From positions 186,001-250,000 of the forward strand of contig NZ_JAFKON010000005.1 of NCBI RefSeq assembly GCF_022803015.1: a stretch of DNA of 64,000 nt, in the 5' to 3' direction. Shown here piece by piece: positions 18,860 to 29,248 of the stretch (positions are counted from its first letter, which is position 1; each line of letters begins with the position of its first letter). This stretch comes from Arthrobacter humicola. GTDB taxonomy: Bacteria; Actinomycetota; Actinomycetes; Actinomycetales; Micrococcaceae. The notes under the pieces were generated by a model. The model worked only from the letters and a program-made list of their open reading frames with translations. It searched no databases and was not told the origin of the DNA. The position numbers were made by a program, and so were the translations under genes.

Positions 18860-19708
18860 ATGTTAGCCTCAGCCGACCGTGTTCGTGAGGAGCAGCGCTT
18901 GCTCTGGGATGAATTCTCGGCGGGCTGGAAGAAATGGGACGCGGAACTGCTCGGCTGGCAGGCCCCGTTCGGCGACGCCCTCCGCCAGGAGCTCCGGCTC
19001 CGCCCCGACTCAGCGGTGCTGGACGTCGCGGCAGGCACGGGGGAGCCCGGCCTCAACGTGGCCGCGCAGGTGCCGGAGGGCCGCGTGGTCCTGACTGACA
19101 TTTCGGCCGGAATGCTCCGGGTGGCAGAAGAGAAGGCATCGGCCCGGCGCCTGAACAACCTGGACTTTCAAGTGTGCGATTCGGCCGCCCTGCCGTTCCG
19201 CAACAACACGTTCGACGCCGTGTACAGCCACTTCGGTTTGATGTTCTTCCCCGTGATGTCCGCGGCCATGGCAGAGATGGCGCGCACCGCGAGGCCGGGC
19301 GCCCGGGTGGGCGCCGTCGTCTGGGGACGCGCGGCGGCAAACCCCTGGGCCAGCCTGATCCTGGGCACAATTGCCCGGCACCGGGAACTGCCCATTCCGC
19401 CCGCCGAGACTCCCGGGCTGTTCCGCTGCGCACCAACCGGTTTCATGACCCGCATGTTCAAGGAGGCCGGGCTGGCCGAGGTGGCCGAGCACCAGGTCAG
19501 CACCGACCTGGTGCACGAATCCCCGGAGAGCTACTGGGAGTTCATGACCGACATCGCGACCACCGTGGCGATGGGCCTGGCCAAGGCGGACGCGGAGTCG
19601 CGGGCCCTGATCCGCTCGGATGTGTTCGCTCTGCTGGGCCGCTACGAGCACGACGGCGCGATCCGGCTCCGGTCCACCGCCACCGTGGTGGCGGGGACCA
19701 AGGTCTAG
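18860..19708 (+). CDS. Class I SAM-dependent methyltransferase
   Basis: 282 residues. Motif I is VLDVAAGTGEPG, followed by VVLTDISAGMLRVAEEKA and ALPFRNNTFDAVYSHFGLMFF, as in UbiE/Methyltransf_11 proteins. The C-terminal half carries the substrate region. AAGGATC precedes the ATG. The substrate cannot be told. It is convergent with the first peroxiredoxin across a small hairpin. Confidence 0.85.
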   Translation: MLASADRVREEQRLLWDEFSAGWKKWDAELLGWQAPFGDALRQELRLRPDSAVLDVAAGTGEPGLNVAAQVPEGRVVLTDISAGMLRVAEEKASARRLNNLDFQVCDSAALPFRNNTFDAVYSHFGLMFFPVMSAAMAEMARTARPGARVGAVVWGRAAANPWASLILGTIARHRELPIPPAETPGLFRCAPTGFMTRMFKEAGLAEVAEHQVSTDLVHESPESYWEFMTDIATTVAMGLAKADAESRALIRSDVFALLGRYEHDGAIRLRSTATVVAGTKV

Positions 19709-19735
19709 CCAAGCGGGCGGCCCCGGACTGTTTGC

Positions 19736-19759
19736 GACGCTGCGGAGCGGTGCGGCGTC
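19736..19759. terminator. Hairpin between convergent methyltransferase and peroxiredoxin genes
   Basis: GACGCTGC (19736-19743) pairs with GCGGCGTC (19752-19759), one G-T wobble, around an 8-nt loop. It overlaps the stop codon of the peroxiredoxin gene. Confidence 0.45.
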
Positions 19760-20237
19760 AGACGCCCAGCGCTTCCTTTAACGACGCCACGTGGCCCTGG
19801 GCCTTGACCTGGTACTGCGCCAGTTTCACGTTGCCCTCGGGGTCCAGCACCACGGTGGAGCGGACGATGCCCTCCGTGACCTCGCCGTGGACCAGCTTCT
19901 CGCCCCACGCGCCGTAGGCCAGTGCGACAGCGTGGTCCTCGTCGGCCAGGAGCGGGAAGGTCAGGGCGAAGTCGCCGGTGAAGTGGGCCAGGGCTTCGGG
20001 GGCGTCGGGGGAGATGCCCAGGACTTCGTAGCCTGAGCCCTGCAGGGACGCGAGGTTGTCTCGGAAATCGCACGCCTCGGTCGTGCAGCCCGGGGTCGCG
20101 GCCTGCGGGTAGAAGTACACAATGACGTTCTTGCCGCGGTAATCGGCCAGGGCCACCGGCTTGCCTTCGGCGTCCGGCAGGGTGAAATCCGGGGCCGGCG
20201 TGCCGGGCTGAAGCTTGACGGTCATGTTTGCGCTCAT
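19758..20237 (-). CDS. bcp: Thioredoxin-dependent peroxiredoxin (BCP/PrxQ type), copy 1
   Basis: 159 residues from the ATG at 20237, preceded by GAAGGA. The motif ATPGCTTEACDFRD has the peroxidatic C51 and resolving C56 five residues apart, as in BCP/PrxQ. DFTLPDAEGKPVALADYRGKNVIVYFYP is the thioredoxin-fold start. It reduces hydroperoxides using thioredoxin. A close paralogue lies at 21495-21992, the two flanking a beta-lactamase-like gene. Confidence 0.93.
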   Translation of the reverse strand: MSANMTVKLQPGTPAPDFTLPDAEGKPVALADYRGKNVIVYFYPQAATPGCTTEACDFRDNLASLQGSGYEVLGISPDAPEALAHFTGDFALTFPLLADEDHAVALAYGAWGEKLVHGEVTEGIVRSTVVLDPEGNVKLAQYQVKAQGHVASLKEALGV

Positions 20238-20409
20238 GATGATCCTTCGGGGAGGGGACAATGGGTCTGTGATGCACAACATCGTGGACCCAGGCTGTAT
20301 TCCGCCGGCTGAGCCTGGCAAGGACCCGTCCGGGGCGGCTTTGGCAGGCTTGGGGCCGACAGCTTTTTCATAGCTCCGGCATAGCGGCCGTAGCTAGATT
20401 GAAGTCATT

Positions 20410-20481
20410 ATGGAACAGCAAAATCCACAGCAGCGACGATTTGGATTCGGGCGCACTTCCGGCCGCGGGCGCGTCGAGTGA
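20410..20481 (+). CDS. Possible 23-residue leader ORF or frameshifted N-terminus
   Basis: An ATG-started frame encodes a short Arg/Gln-rich peptide (MEQQNPQQRRFGFGR...) ending in TGA that overlaps the GTG of the next gene as GTGA. A weak GAAG lies before the ATG. It may be a coupled leader peptide, or the true cytoplasmic N-terminus of the beta-lactamase-like protein separated by a one-base frameshift. Confidence 0.4.
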   Translation: MEQQNPQQRRFGFGRTSGRGRVE

Positions 20482-21443
20482 CCGTCCGGCCACGGGCCCT
20501 GATGGGTGCGGTCTGTGCAGCAGTGCTCGCGGTCGTCCTGGCCGCAGGTATCTATTCCTTTGCGCAAGCCCGCTTGACGGCGGCGAATCCCACGGCGGCG
20601 AATCCCACGGCGGCGAATCCCACGACGGCGAATCCCACGACGACGTCGGCCGCGCAGTCTGCCGCGACGACAGCTGAGGCCGGTGCTTCGCCGTCAGCCA
20701 GTCTCAATGCTGCGGTCCAGGCATCCGGCCCGGCGTCGGGCGCGGTGGACGCGGCCCTGGACGCGCGCATCCAGGCCATTCTCGCTGCCAACAGCCAGTA
20801 CCAGATCGGCGTGGCGCTGGTCGGCCTCTCCCAGGGCGCCGGTTCCGCGGACGTCCACGAATACGGTGTCCGGGAGAAATTCGTGGCCGCGAGCACAGCC
20901 AAAGTCCTGGCCGCGGCGGCCTACTACCACTTGGTCGAAACCGGGGCGGCCAGCCTCGATGACCCTTTGGGGAGCTACACCGCCGGCTTCCAGCTCCGGG
21001 AGATGATCCAGCAGAGCGACAATGACTCGTGGTCGCTGATCATGGACGCAGTGGGCCACGAGGAACTGACAGAGTACGCGGCGTCGCTGGGTGTGAGCTA
21101 TGACCCGGAAACCAACACGCTGACACCGGCGGAAATGGCGACCATCGTCTCCCGCCTCTACTCCGGGACGCTCCTGAACGCCGACCACACCGCCGAGCTG
21201 TTGTCCTATATGCAGGACACCAACTACGAAACACTCATTCCCGCCGCAGTGCCGGACGGGATCACGGTCTTCCACAAGTACGGGCTCCTGGGCGGTGAAC
21301 TGCACGACGCCGGCATCCTCGCCCGGGACGGCACCGCATACGCCCTGGTGATCTACACCAAGGGCAAGGACCTGAGCGACGTCCCGGAACGCACTGAAGT
21401 GATCCATCAGCTGACGCAGGCGGTGGCGGGCGCCGTCTTCTAG
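20478..21443 (+). CDS. Class A beta-lactamase-like serine hydrolase, membrane-anchored
   Basis: 321 residues. An N-terminal helix (ALMGAVCAAVLAVVLAAGIYSF) is followed by a Thr/Ala/Asn/Pro-rich linker and a class A-type domain with S139-T-A-K142 (SxxK), S180-D-N (SDN) and K267-Y-G, which replaces the usual K-T/S-G. A typical class A omega-loop glutamate is not obvious. I infer a cell-wall-related serine hydrolase rather than a resistance enzyme. The start is a GTG overlapping a short upstream frame. Confidence 0.8.
   Translation: MTVRPRALMGAVCAAVLAVVLAAGIYSFAQARLTAANPTAANPTAANPTTANPTTTSAAQSAATTAEAGASPSASLNAAVQASGPASGAVDAALDARIQAILAANSQYQIGVALVGLSQGAGSADVHEYGVREKFVAASTAKVLAAAAYYHLVETGAASLDDPLGSYTAGFQLREMIQQSDNDSWSLIMDAVGHEELTEYAASLGVSYDPETNTLTPAEMATIVSRLYSGTLLNADHTAELLSYMQDTNYETLIPAAVPDGITVFHKYGLLGGELHDAGILARDGTAYALVIYTKGKDLSDVPERTEVIHQLTQAVAGAVF
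20577..20636 (+). repeat. Four 15-bp tandem repeats encoding TAANP
   Basis: Units ACGGCGGCGAATCCC at 20577, 20592 and 20607 and ACGACGGCGAATCCC at 20622 encode four TAANP/TTANP pentapeptides in the linker between the membrane helix and the hydrolase domain. Copy-number change would alter linker length in frame. Confidence 0.95.
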
Positions 21444-21494
21444 GCTGTTTCCAGCCCGCGCATGTCCGGGTCCGCCCGCATGGCGTCCGAGCCC

Positions 21495-21992
21495 CTAGAT
21501 GCCAAGCTCCTCCCGCAGCGCCCGCACGTGGCCCTGCGGACTGACGTGGTATTGCGCCAGGACCACGTTGCCATCGGGACCGACAACCACGGTGGACCGG
21601 ACCGTGCCTTCGCGGACCTCGCCGTCCATCAGCTTCTCGCCCCAGGCGCCGTACGCGAGGGCCACAGCGTGGTCTTCGTCCGCGAGCAGGGGGAACGTGA
21701 GCGCATGTTCCGCGGCAAAGGCGGACAGGGCCTCCCGGGCGTCGGGTGAGATGCCAAGGACCTCGAAGCCTGCGCCGTGGAGGGCAGCGAGGCTGTCGCG
21801 GAAGTCGCAAGCCTCGGTGGTGCACCCGGGAGTGGCTGCGCGGGGGTAGAAGTAGATGATGACGTTTTTGCCGCGATAATCGGCCAGGGAGATCCGGCGG
21901 CCCGCAGCATCTGGCAGCGTGAACCCGGGTGCTGGATCTTCGCTGTGCAGCTTAGTGATGGCGTGCAGCTTGGTGGTCACGGTGGATTGCAT
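21495..21992 (-). CDS. Thioredoxin-dependent peroxiredoxin (BCP/PrxQ type), copy 2
   Basis: 165 residues from the ATG at 21992, preceded by GAAGGA. C57 and C62 in ATPGCTTEACDFRD are the peroxidatic and resolving pair. Much of the protein is near identical to copy 1 (PLLADEDHAVALAYGAWGEKL occurs in both), but the N-terminus and several central positions differ. It follows the winged-helix gene by 44 bp on the same strand and may be co-transcribed with the allantoinase operon. Confidence 0.92.
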   Translation of the reverse strand: MQSTVTTKLHAITKLHSEDPAPGFTLPDAAGRRISLADYRGKNVIIYFYPRAATPGCTTEACDFRDSLAALHGAGFEVLGISPDAREALSAFAAEHALTFPLLADEDHAVALAYGAWGEKLMDGEVREGTVRSTVVVGPDGNVVLAQYHVSPQGHVRALREELGI

Positions 21993-22036
21993 GCAGTTCC
22001 TTCGATCGAGGGTCGGGATGGTTGTGGCAGCGGAGC

Positions 22037-22702
22037 TCAGATGCTGTATTCCGCTGGTCCGCGGACCGTCGCCCGCGGACTGGGGACGAAGCGGTAGCCG
22101 CCGCTGCGGACGGTGACGACGGCGTGCCGGCAGCCCTTGAGTTTCCGGCGCAACCGGCCGACGTACACGTCGATGGACCGGGTTGCCGCGCCCGGGGTGT
22201 CGAACGCGTCGAGGCAAAGCTGCAGCTCCTGCCGGCTTACCGTGCGGGAGCAGTTCTGCACGAGACATCTCAGAAGCGTGAACTCCAGATCCGTCAGGGG
22301 CACCCGCTCTCCATCCAGCCTGGCGTCTCCGGCCGCGAGGTCGACGGCGAGCCGGCTGATGCTGCCGGGGACGGGCTCCAGGCCCGCCCCGCCGGTGTCC
22401 CCGGCGGGATCTGCTGTTCCCGCCGGGGTGCCGTCGTCTCCGGGGGACCGGACGACGGCGGATGTTGCGGCTCCGGCGGCGGGCCTAAAGTGGACTTCCG
22501 CCTCCGGGGCCCATCTGAGGGCGCGGCCGAGCACGAGTTCGGCCGCGCGGGCCAGGCACACCGGGTCAACCTCGGAGTCGTCCGGCACCGTGACCCAGAC
22601 CGCCAGTCCCTTCGCGGTGAGGCCGGCCTGCCGTGCCTGCCCGTTATGCCGGGCCCGTCCGTGAACGGCGGGCGGGGTGCCGGCCACGGCCGCCTGGCTC
22701 AC
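22037..22702 (-). CDS. Winged-helix regulator (OmpR/PhoB-type DNA-binding domain, no receiver)
   Basis: 221 residues. The C-terminal 100 form a Trans_reg_C winged helix: LTDLEFTLLRCLVQNCSRTVSRQELQ, then ATRSIDVYVGRLRRKLKG and VVTVRSGGYRFVP. The N-terminal 115 residues are Ala/Gly/Pro-rich and do not show the DD...D...K pattern of a receiver domain, so phosphorelay control is unlikely. Its ATG overlaps the allantoinase stop as ATGA, which ties it to the allantoin operon. Confidence 0.83.
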   Translation of the reverse strand: MSQAAVAGTPPAVHGRARHNGQARQAGLTAKGLAVWVTVPDDSEVDPVCLARAAELVLGRALRWAPEAEVHFRPAAGAATSAVVRSPGDDGTPAGTADPAGDTGGAGLEPVPGSISRLAVDLAAGDARLDGERVPLTDLEFTLLRCLVQNCSRTVSRQELQLCLDAFDTPGAATRSIDVYVGRLRRKLKGCRHAVVTVRSGGYRFVPSPRATVRGPAEYSI

Positions 22703-24042
22703 ACGCCGCCGCGGCGGATCAGCTTGCCGGCCGGGGTCCGGCCGTCGATCAGGGTGCCGCGGAGGTAGGTCTGCCGGACGACGCCGGAAAGCGCCTTACC
22801 GTCATACGGGGTGATGGGGTTCTTGTGTTTGAGCTTGGAGACATCCACAACGAAAGCCTCGTCCGGGGCAAATACGGCGAGGTCGGCGTCGTATCCCAGC
22901 GCCAGTTGGCCTTTATTGCCAAGGCCGGCGAGTTGGGCCGGCTTTGCCGCCATCCACGAGAGAACCTGCTCGAGCGGGATGCCGCGGTGTCGGGCCTCGG
23001 TCCAGATCAGTGACAGGCCCAACTGCAGCGAGGAGACGCCGCCCCAGGCCACGGCGAAGTCACCGTTTTCCAAGTCCTTCAGGTCCAGGGTGGACGGGGA
23101 GTGGTCCGAGACGATGCAGTCGATGGTGCCGTCCTGCAGGCCGGCCCACAGCAGTTCGCGGTTGGAGGCTTCGCGGATCGGCGGGCAGCACTTGTAGGCG
23201 GTGGCGCCGTTCGGGATTTCCTCGGCCGTCAGCGTCAGGTAGTGCGGGCACGTTTCCACGGTGAGGCGAACGCCGTCGCGCTTGGCGGTGGCGATCATGG
23301 GGAGCGCGTCGGAGGAGGAAAGGTGCAGGATGTGGGCGCGGGCTCCGGTCCAGCGGGCCCGTTCGATGACCTCGGCGACGGCCTTGTTCTCGGCCCCGCG
23401 CGGGCGGGAAGCCAGGAACGTGGAGTAGTGGTCGCCGCCGGGGTGGGGCGCGTGGTCGATCGCGTGGGAGTCCTCGGCGTGGACGATCATGAGCGAGTCG
23501 AAGGACTTGAGCTCGGCCATGTCCTGTTCCATTTCGTCCGCTTCCAAGTGCGGGAACTCGTCCACGCCGGAGTGCAGCAGGAAGCATTTGAAGCCGAAAA
23601 CGCCCTCGTCGTGCAGCGGCCGCAGTTCGTTCTTGTTGCCCGGGACGGCTCCGCCCCAGAAGCCGACGTCCACGAACACCTGGTCCCCGGCCACCTCCCG
23701 CTTCAGTTTCAGGGCCTCCACGGTAGTGGTGGGCGGGATGCTGTTCAACGGCATGTCAATGATGGTGGTGACGCCGCCGGCCGCTGCCGCCCGGGTGGCG
23801 GACGCGAATCCCTCCCACTCGGTCCGGCCGGGCTCATTGACGTGCACGTGGGTGTCCACGAGGCCCGGCAGGAGGGTCTCGTCGTCGGCAAGCTCAATGA
23901 CTTCACGGCCGGAGAGGCCGTTGCCCAACGGCTCGATCGCGACAATCACGCCGCCGCGGATGCCGACTTCCCGGGCGGCGATGCCGGCGGTGGTCAGCAC
24001 CCGCTGCCCGCGGAAGACGACGTCGTAGGTTTCTTCAGACAC
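22699..24042 (-). CDS. allB: Allantoinase
   Basis: 447 residues from the GTG at 24042, preceded by AAAGGAG; an in-frame ATG at 24066 lies inside the upstream gene. Amidohydrolase ligands are H65-V-H67 in VDTHVHVNEPG, K152 (carbamylated lysine) in GFKCFLLHSG, histidines in HAEDSHAI and ILHLSSS, and the aspartate in SDHSPST. NEPGRTEWEGF separates allantoinase from dihydropyrimidinase. It hydrolyses allantoin to allantoate. The start overlaps the glycerate kinase stop by 8 bases. Confidence 0.94.
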   Translation of the reverse strand: MSEETYDVVFRGQRVLTTAGIAAREVGIRGGVIVAIEPLGNGLSGREVIELADDETLLPGLVDTHVHVNEPGRTEWEGFASATRAAAAGGVTTIIDMPLNSIPPTTTVEALKLKREVAGDQVFVDVGFWGGAVPGNKNELRPLHDEGVFGFKCFLLHSGVDEFPHLEADEMEQDMAELKSFDSLMIVHAEDSHAIDHAPHPGGDHYSTFLASRPRGAENKAVAEVIERARWTGARAHILHLSSSDALPMIATAKRDGVRLTVETCPHYLTLTAEEIPNGATAYKCCPPIREASNRELLWAGLQDGTIDCIVSDHSPSTLDLKDLENGDFAVAWGGVSSLQLGLSLIWTEARHRGIPLEQVLSWMAAKPAQLAGLGNKGQLALGYDADLAVFAPDEAFVVDVSKLKHKNPITPYDGKALSGVVRQTYLRGTLIDGRTPAGKLIRRGGV

Positions 24043-25249
24043 TGAGGGTCTCCTTTCCGGGAGCACTGTCCAGGGCGCGGGCGCCCTGCGCGGAGTGCGC
24101 CACGTTGGCCAATTGCTCGCCGAGTTGCCGTCCGAGGCGCTCCAGCAGCGCCGCTGCGTCGGTTATACATGTGTCTACATTGCTTTCCAGCTCCGTCAAA
24201 GCGTGGACTGCGAGGAACCCGGAACTGCTGATCTGCTCCGGAGTCAGGACGGACCGGCCGCACACCGCGACCACCGGAACCTTGGCGCGGCGCGCCGCCC
24301 GGGCAACGCCCACCGGAGTCTTGCCCAGAAGGGTCTGTTCGTCGAGGCTGCCTTCGCCGGTGATCACCAGATCCGCGCCGGCCAGCCGCTCGGCCAGCCC
24401 GGTGAATTCGAGGACGACGTCGATGCCGGGCCGGCGGGTCGCGGCCAGCACCGCGATGGCTGCGTAGCCCACGCCGCCGGCAGCCCCGGCACCCGGAGCG
24501 TCCGCAGCCTTCCGCGCGCGGGGCCCGATTTCGGCGCAGAGCACGTCCACAAAGCGGGCCAGGGCGGCGTCGAGGGCTGCTACGTCCTCGGGGGTGGCGC
24601 CCTTCTGCGGGCCGAAGATCGCAGCGGCGCCTTGGGCACCAAGCAACGGGTTGTCGACGTCGCTGGCGAGTACGAAGCGTGCCTCGTCCAGACGGGCATC
24701 GAAGCCGGAGAAGTCGATCCAGGCCAGCCGGGCCAGGGCCGCGCCGCCGGGCGGAAGTTCGTTGCCGTCGGCGTCGAGGAGCTTGGCACCGAGTCCCTGG
24801 AGGACCCCGGCGCCGCCGTCGGTGTTGGCGCTGCCGCCGACGCCCAGGATGATCTGCCGGCACCCGGCGTCGAGCGCGGCCCGGATCAGTTCGCCGGTTC
24901 CCTTGCTGCTGGCGCCATTGGCGGAGTCGGAATCAGGGCGGCCGCCCCCGCCGCCGGGCAGGACGGCGAGGCCGGACGCGGCGGCCATCTCAATGACCGC
25001 CTCGCGTCCGCGGACCGCGAACTCCGCCCGGATCGGCGCTCCGGTGGGGCCGCTGACGACGTCGCTGCGGCGGGTGAAGCCGGAGCCGACGGCGGCATCG
25101 AGGGTGCCCTCGCCGCCGTCGGCCACGGGAATCCGCAGTACCTCCAGATTGCCCCCGCAAGCCCGCTGCAGCCCTGCTTCGAGGTGCCGGGCGACGTCCG
25201 GGGCCGAGAGCGATCCCTTGAACTTGTCCGGCGCTATGACGACGCGCAT
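24035..25249 (-). CDS. glxK: Glycerate kinase, second copy
   Basis: 404 residues. MRVVIAPDKFKGSLSAPDVA, IPVADGGEGTLDAAV, GVGGSANTDGGAGVLQGLG, FGPQKGATPEDV and GEGSLDEQTLLGKTPVGVA are complete glycerate kinase motifs. It phosphorylates glycerate from the gcl-glxR route and starts one base from the gcl stop. It belongs to a different subgroup from the copy at 4330, which has ATTDGGAG and a shorter C-terminus. Confidence 0.95.
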   Translation of the reverse strand: MRVVIAPDKFKGSLSAPDVARHLEAGLQRACGGNLEVLRIPVADGGEGTLDAAVGSGFTRRSDVVSGPTGAPIRAEFAVRGREAVIEMAAASGLAVLPGGGGGRPDSDSANGASSKGTGELIRAALDAGCRQIILGVGGSANTDGGAGVLQGLGAKLLDADGNELPPGGAALARLAWIDFSGFDARLDEARFVLASDVDNPLLGAQGAAAIFGPQKGATPEDVAALDAALARFVDVLCAEIGPRARKAADAPGAGAAGGVGYAAIAVLAATRRPGIDVVLEFTGLAERLAGADLVITGEGSLDEQTLLGKTPVGVARAARRAKVPVVAVCGRSVLTPEQISSSGFLAVHALTELESNVDTCITDAAALLERLGRQLGEQLANVAHSAQGARALDSAPGKETLSV

Positions 25250-25250
25250 C

Positions 25251-27041
<1,791 letters not shown>

Positions 27042-27201
27042 GGTGTGCTCCTTGAAAGTCTGTTTTTGGGTGTGGTGAAGGGAGGCCCGGCGAACCGTCG
27101 CGGGCACCTCTTGTTGGGGGGAGGGGGGGCCGCCGTCGTAAATCTCGACGCCGGCCGGTGCGTTCGTGTCGAAGTGCCCCTTGCCGGGGCGGCAGCGTCG
27201 C

Positions 27202-28080
27202 TTAGTTGCGGCCGCTGAGCTTCAGGACCTGCTTGAAGAGGCCCGAGTGGTCCAGGCCGCCGTCGCCCTGGTTGACGGTGGCGGCGACGAGCTGCGCGAC
27301 GATGGCGCCGAGGGGGACGGCGACATTGGCCTCGCGGGCCGCGGAGGTGACGATGCCGAGGTCCTTGTGGTGCAAGGCCAGGCGGAAGCCGGGGTCGAAG
27401 TTGCGGTCCAGCATCTTCTGACCCTTCTGCTCCAGGACCTTGGAGCCGGCCAGGCCGCCGCCGAGGACCTTGAGGGCGGCGTCCGTGTCCACGCCGTAGG
27501 CCTCGAGGAAGGCGATCGCCTCGCCAAGGACTTCAATGTTGACGGCCACGATCAGCTGGTTGGCTGCCTTGACGGTCTGGCCGGAACCGGAGGGCCCCAC
27601 GTGGACGATGGTCTTGCCGACGGCGGCCAGGACATCCCGTGCCGCCTCGAAGTCGGCGGCGTCACCGCCCACCATGATGGACAGCGCGGCGTCGATGGCG
27701 CCTTGTTCGCCGCCGGAGACCGGGGCGTCGAGGGGCCGGATCCCGGCGGCCCGGGCGTCGTCGGCGAGGCGTTTGGCGACGTCGGGGCGGATGCTGCTGG
27801 CATCAACCCACAGGGCGCCCGGCTTGGCGTTGGCGAACACCCCGTCGGGGCCGCTGACCACGCCTTCGACGTCGGGGGAGTCCGGCACCATGGTGATGAC
27901 CACGTCGGCGTCCCTGACGGCCTCCGCGATGCTCGTGGCACCCTTGCCGCCTTCGGAGGCGAGCTTGTCGGTCTTGTCCTGGCTGCGGTTGAAGCCCGTG
28001 ACCGTGTGGCCGGCCTTGACGAGGTTGACGGCCATGGGCAGGCCCATGATACCGAGGCCGATGACTGCGATGTTGCTCAT
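27202..28080 (-). CDS. glxR: 2-hydroxy-3-oxopropionate (tartronate semialdehyde) reductase
   Basis: 292 residues of the beta-hydroxyacid dehydrogenase family: Rossmann motif [15 protein letters not shown], substrate-binding [11 protein letters not shown], and the catalytic lysine in [15 protein letters not shown]. It reduces tartronate semialdehyde to glycerate. It lies between hyi and gcl in the glyoxylate operon with gaps of 85 and 160 bp. Confidence 0.95.
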   Translation of the reverse strand: MSNIAVIGLGIMGLPMAVNLVKAGHTVTGFNRSQDKTDKLASEGGKGATSIAEAVRDADVVITMVPDSPDVEGVVSGPDGVFANAKPGALWVDASSIRPDVAKRLADDARAAGIRPLDAPVSGGEQGAIDAALSIMVGGDAADFEAARDVLAAVGKTIVHVGPSGSGQTVKAANQLIVAVNIEVLGEAIAFLEAYGVDTDAALKVLGGGLAGSKVLEQKGQKMLDRNFDPGFRLALHHKDLGIVTSAAREANVAVPLGAIVAQLVAATVNQGDGGLDHSGLFKQVLKLSGRN

Positions 28081-28165
28081 TGTGGTTCTCTTTCTGAAGT
28101 CTTTGTGTGCGTTTTAGCGCGCGTGTGCTTCTTTGCGCTCGTGCGGACTGAGGGTGCGGGTGGGA

Positions 28166-28966
28166 CTACTGCGGGACGCGCTGGCGGATGGCCCAGCTGA
28201 ACGCGGTCTGCGCCGGTTCCTTGTATTCGAGGCCGATGTAGCCTTCGTAGCCGAGTGCGCGGCTGCGGGCGATCCATTCGCCGAGGGGAAGCTGCCCGGT
28301 TCCGGGAGCCCCGCGGCCGGGGTTGTCGGCGATCTGGATGTGGCCGAAGTCCTTGGCGTGCTTTTCGATGACGGCGGCGACGTCGTCACCGTTCGCGGCC
28401 AGGTGGTAGAAGTCCGCGAGGAGTTTGACGTTCCCGGCGCCGGATTCCTGCTTCACCCGGGCGATGACGTCGAGGGCGTCCTGTGCCTTGAGCAGGGGGT
28501 ACCGGGGGGCGCCGCTGACGGGTTCCAGGAGGACCGTACCGCCGATGCGGGCCACGCCGGCAGCCGCCGCCGCAAGATTTTCGGCGCCAATGGCGTCCTG
28601 CTGCTCAGCAGATTCGCCGTCAATACGATTGCCGTAGAGGGCGTTGAAGGCCTTGCAGCCGAGGCGCTCACCGATGCCGGCGACGACGTCGATGTTGTCC
28701 TGGAACTCGGTGGAACGTGCCGGCCAGGAGACCAGGCCGCGGTCACCGCCCGGCATATCGCCCGCGTTGAAGTTCAGGCCTGTGAGCTGCACGCCGGCGT
28801 CAGTGATGGCGTTCTCAAACCGGGCAACCTCGACGTCGGTGGGGACGGATGTCTCGAAGGGCCACCAGAATTCGACGGCGTCAAAACCAGCGGCCTTCGC
28901 GGCGGCCGGGCGTTCCCAGAGGGGGAGCTCCGTCAGGAGGATGGAGCAGTTCACGGTGTACGTCAT
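28166..28966 (-). CDS. hyi: Hydroxypyruvate isomerase
   Basis: 266 residues of the xylose-isomerase-like TIM-barrel family. It starts MTYTVNCSILLTELPLWERP, with GFDAVEFWWPF, LLEPVSGAPRYPLL and GHIQIADNPGRGAPGTG, all typical of Hyi, and an end GYIGLEYKEP. It interconverts hydroxypyruvate and tartronate semialdehyde. It is the first gene of the hyi-glxR-gcl-glxK-allB operon, and a GTGGAA-type operator candidate lies 72 bp upstream. Confidence 0.93.
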   Translation of the reverse strand: MTYTVNCSILLTELPLWERPAAAKAAGFDAVEFWWPFETSVPTDVEVARFENAITDAGVQLTGLNFNAGDMPGGDRGLVSWPARSTEFQDNIDVVAGIGERLGCKAFNALYGNRIDGESAEQQDAIGAENLAAAAAGVARIGGTVLLEPVSGAPRYPLLKAQDALDVIARVKQESGAGNVKLLADFYHLAANGDDVAAVIEKHAKDFGHIQIADNPGRGAPGTGQLPLGEWIARSRALGYEGYIGLEYKEPAQTAFSWAIRQRVPQ

Positions 28967-29037
28967 TGTGGGTTCCTTCCGGTGTGGGCGGGAGCTGGAT
29001 CCCGGGCACCTTTGCCTTGCAGATCCTCTTGCCTGTT

Positions 29038-29052
29038 TTCCGCTTTGTGGAA
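29038..29052. promoter_or_regulatory. Candidate purine-regulon operator upstream of hyi
   Basis: TTCCGCTTTGTGGAA has TTCC/GGAA arms at 7-bp spacing and shares CTTTGTGGAA with the site at 34858 and TTGTGGAA with the site at 38705. E. coli IclR recognises a related TGGAAA/TTTCCA arrangement, which makes the nearby IclR-type protein the obvious candidate reader. Apart from the 53-residue gene, the rest of the 28967-29576 region shows nothing clear besides the hairpin at 29502. Confidence 0.5.
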
Positions 29053-29248
29053 TTAAGATTCTGCTTTATGAAAAGTGTAGGGAAGGTTGGGCCGGGGAGT
29101 CAAGGGGTGAGCGAATGCGGGGTGTGGCTGCGGGGTGAGGCGCGCGGGACCCCAATATTCTTGGCCCGGCACCTCAGGGCGCGGGAGCCTACGGTAGTTC
29201 AGGCTCCGGCAGTTCAGGGCGCGCGGGCAGCAGATGCCGCGAAATTCC

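Noticed and set aside
20478..21443. Acquired antibiotic-resistance beta-lactamase
   Set aside because: The third motif is KYG instead of KTG/KSG, no clear omega-loop glutamate is seen, the protein is membrane-anchored, and no mobile element is nearby.
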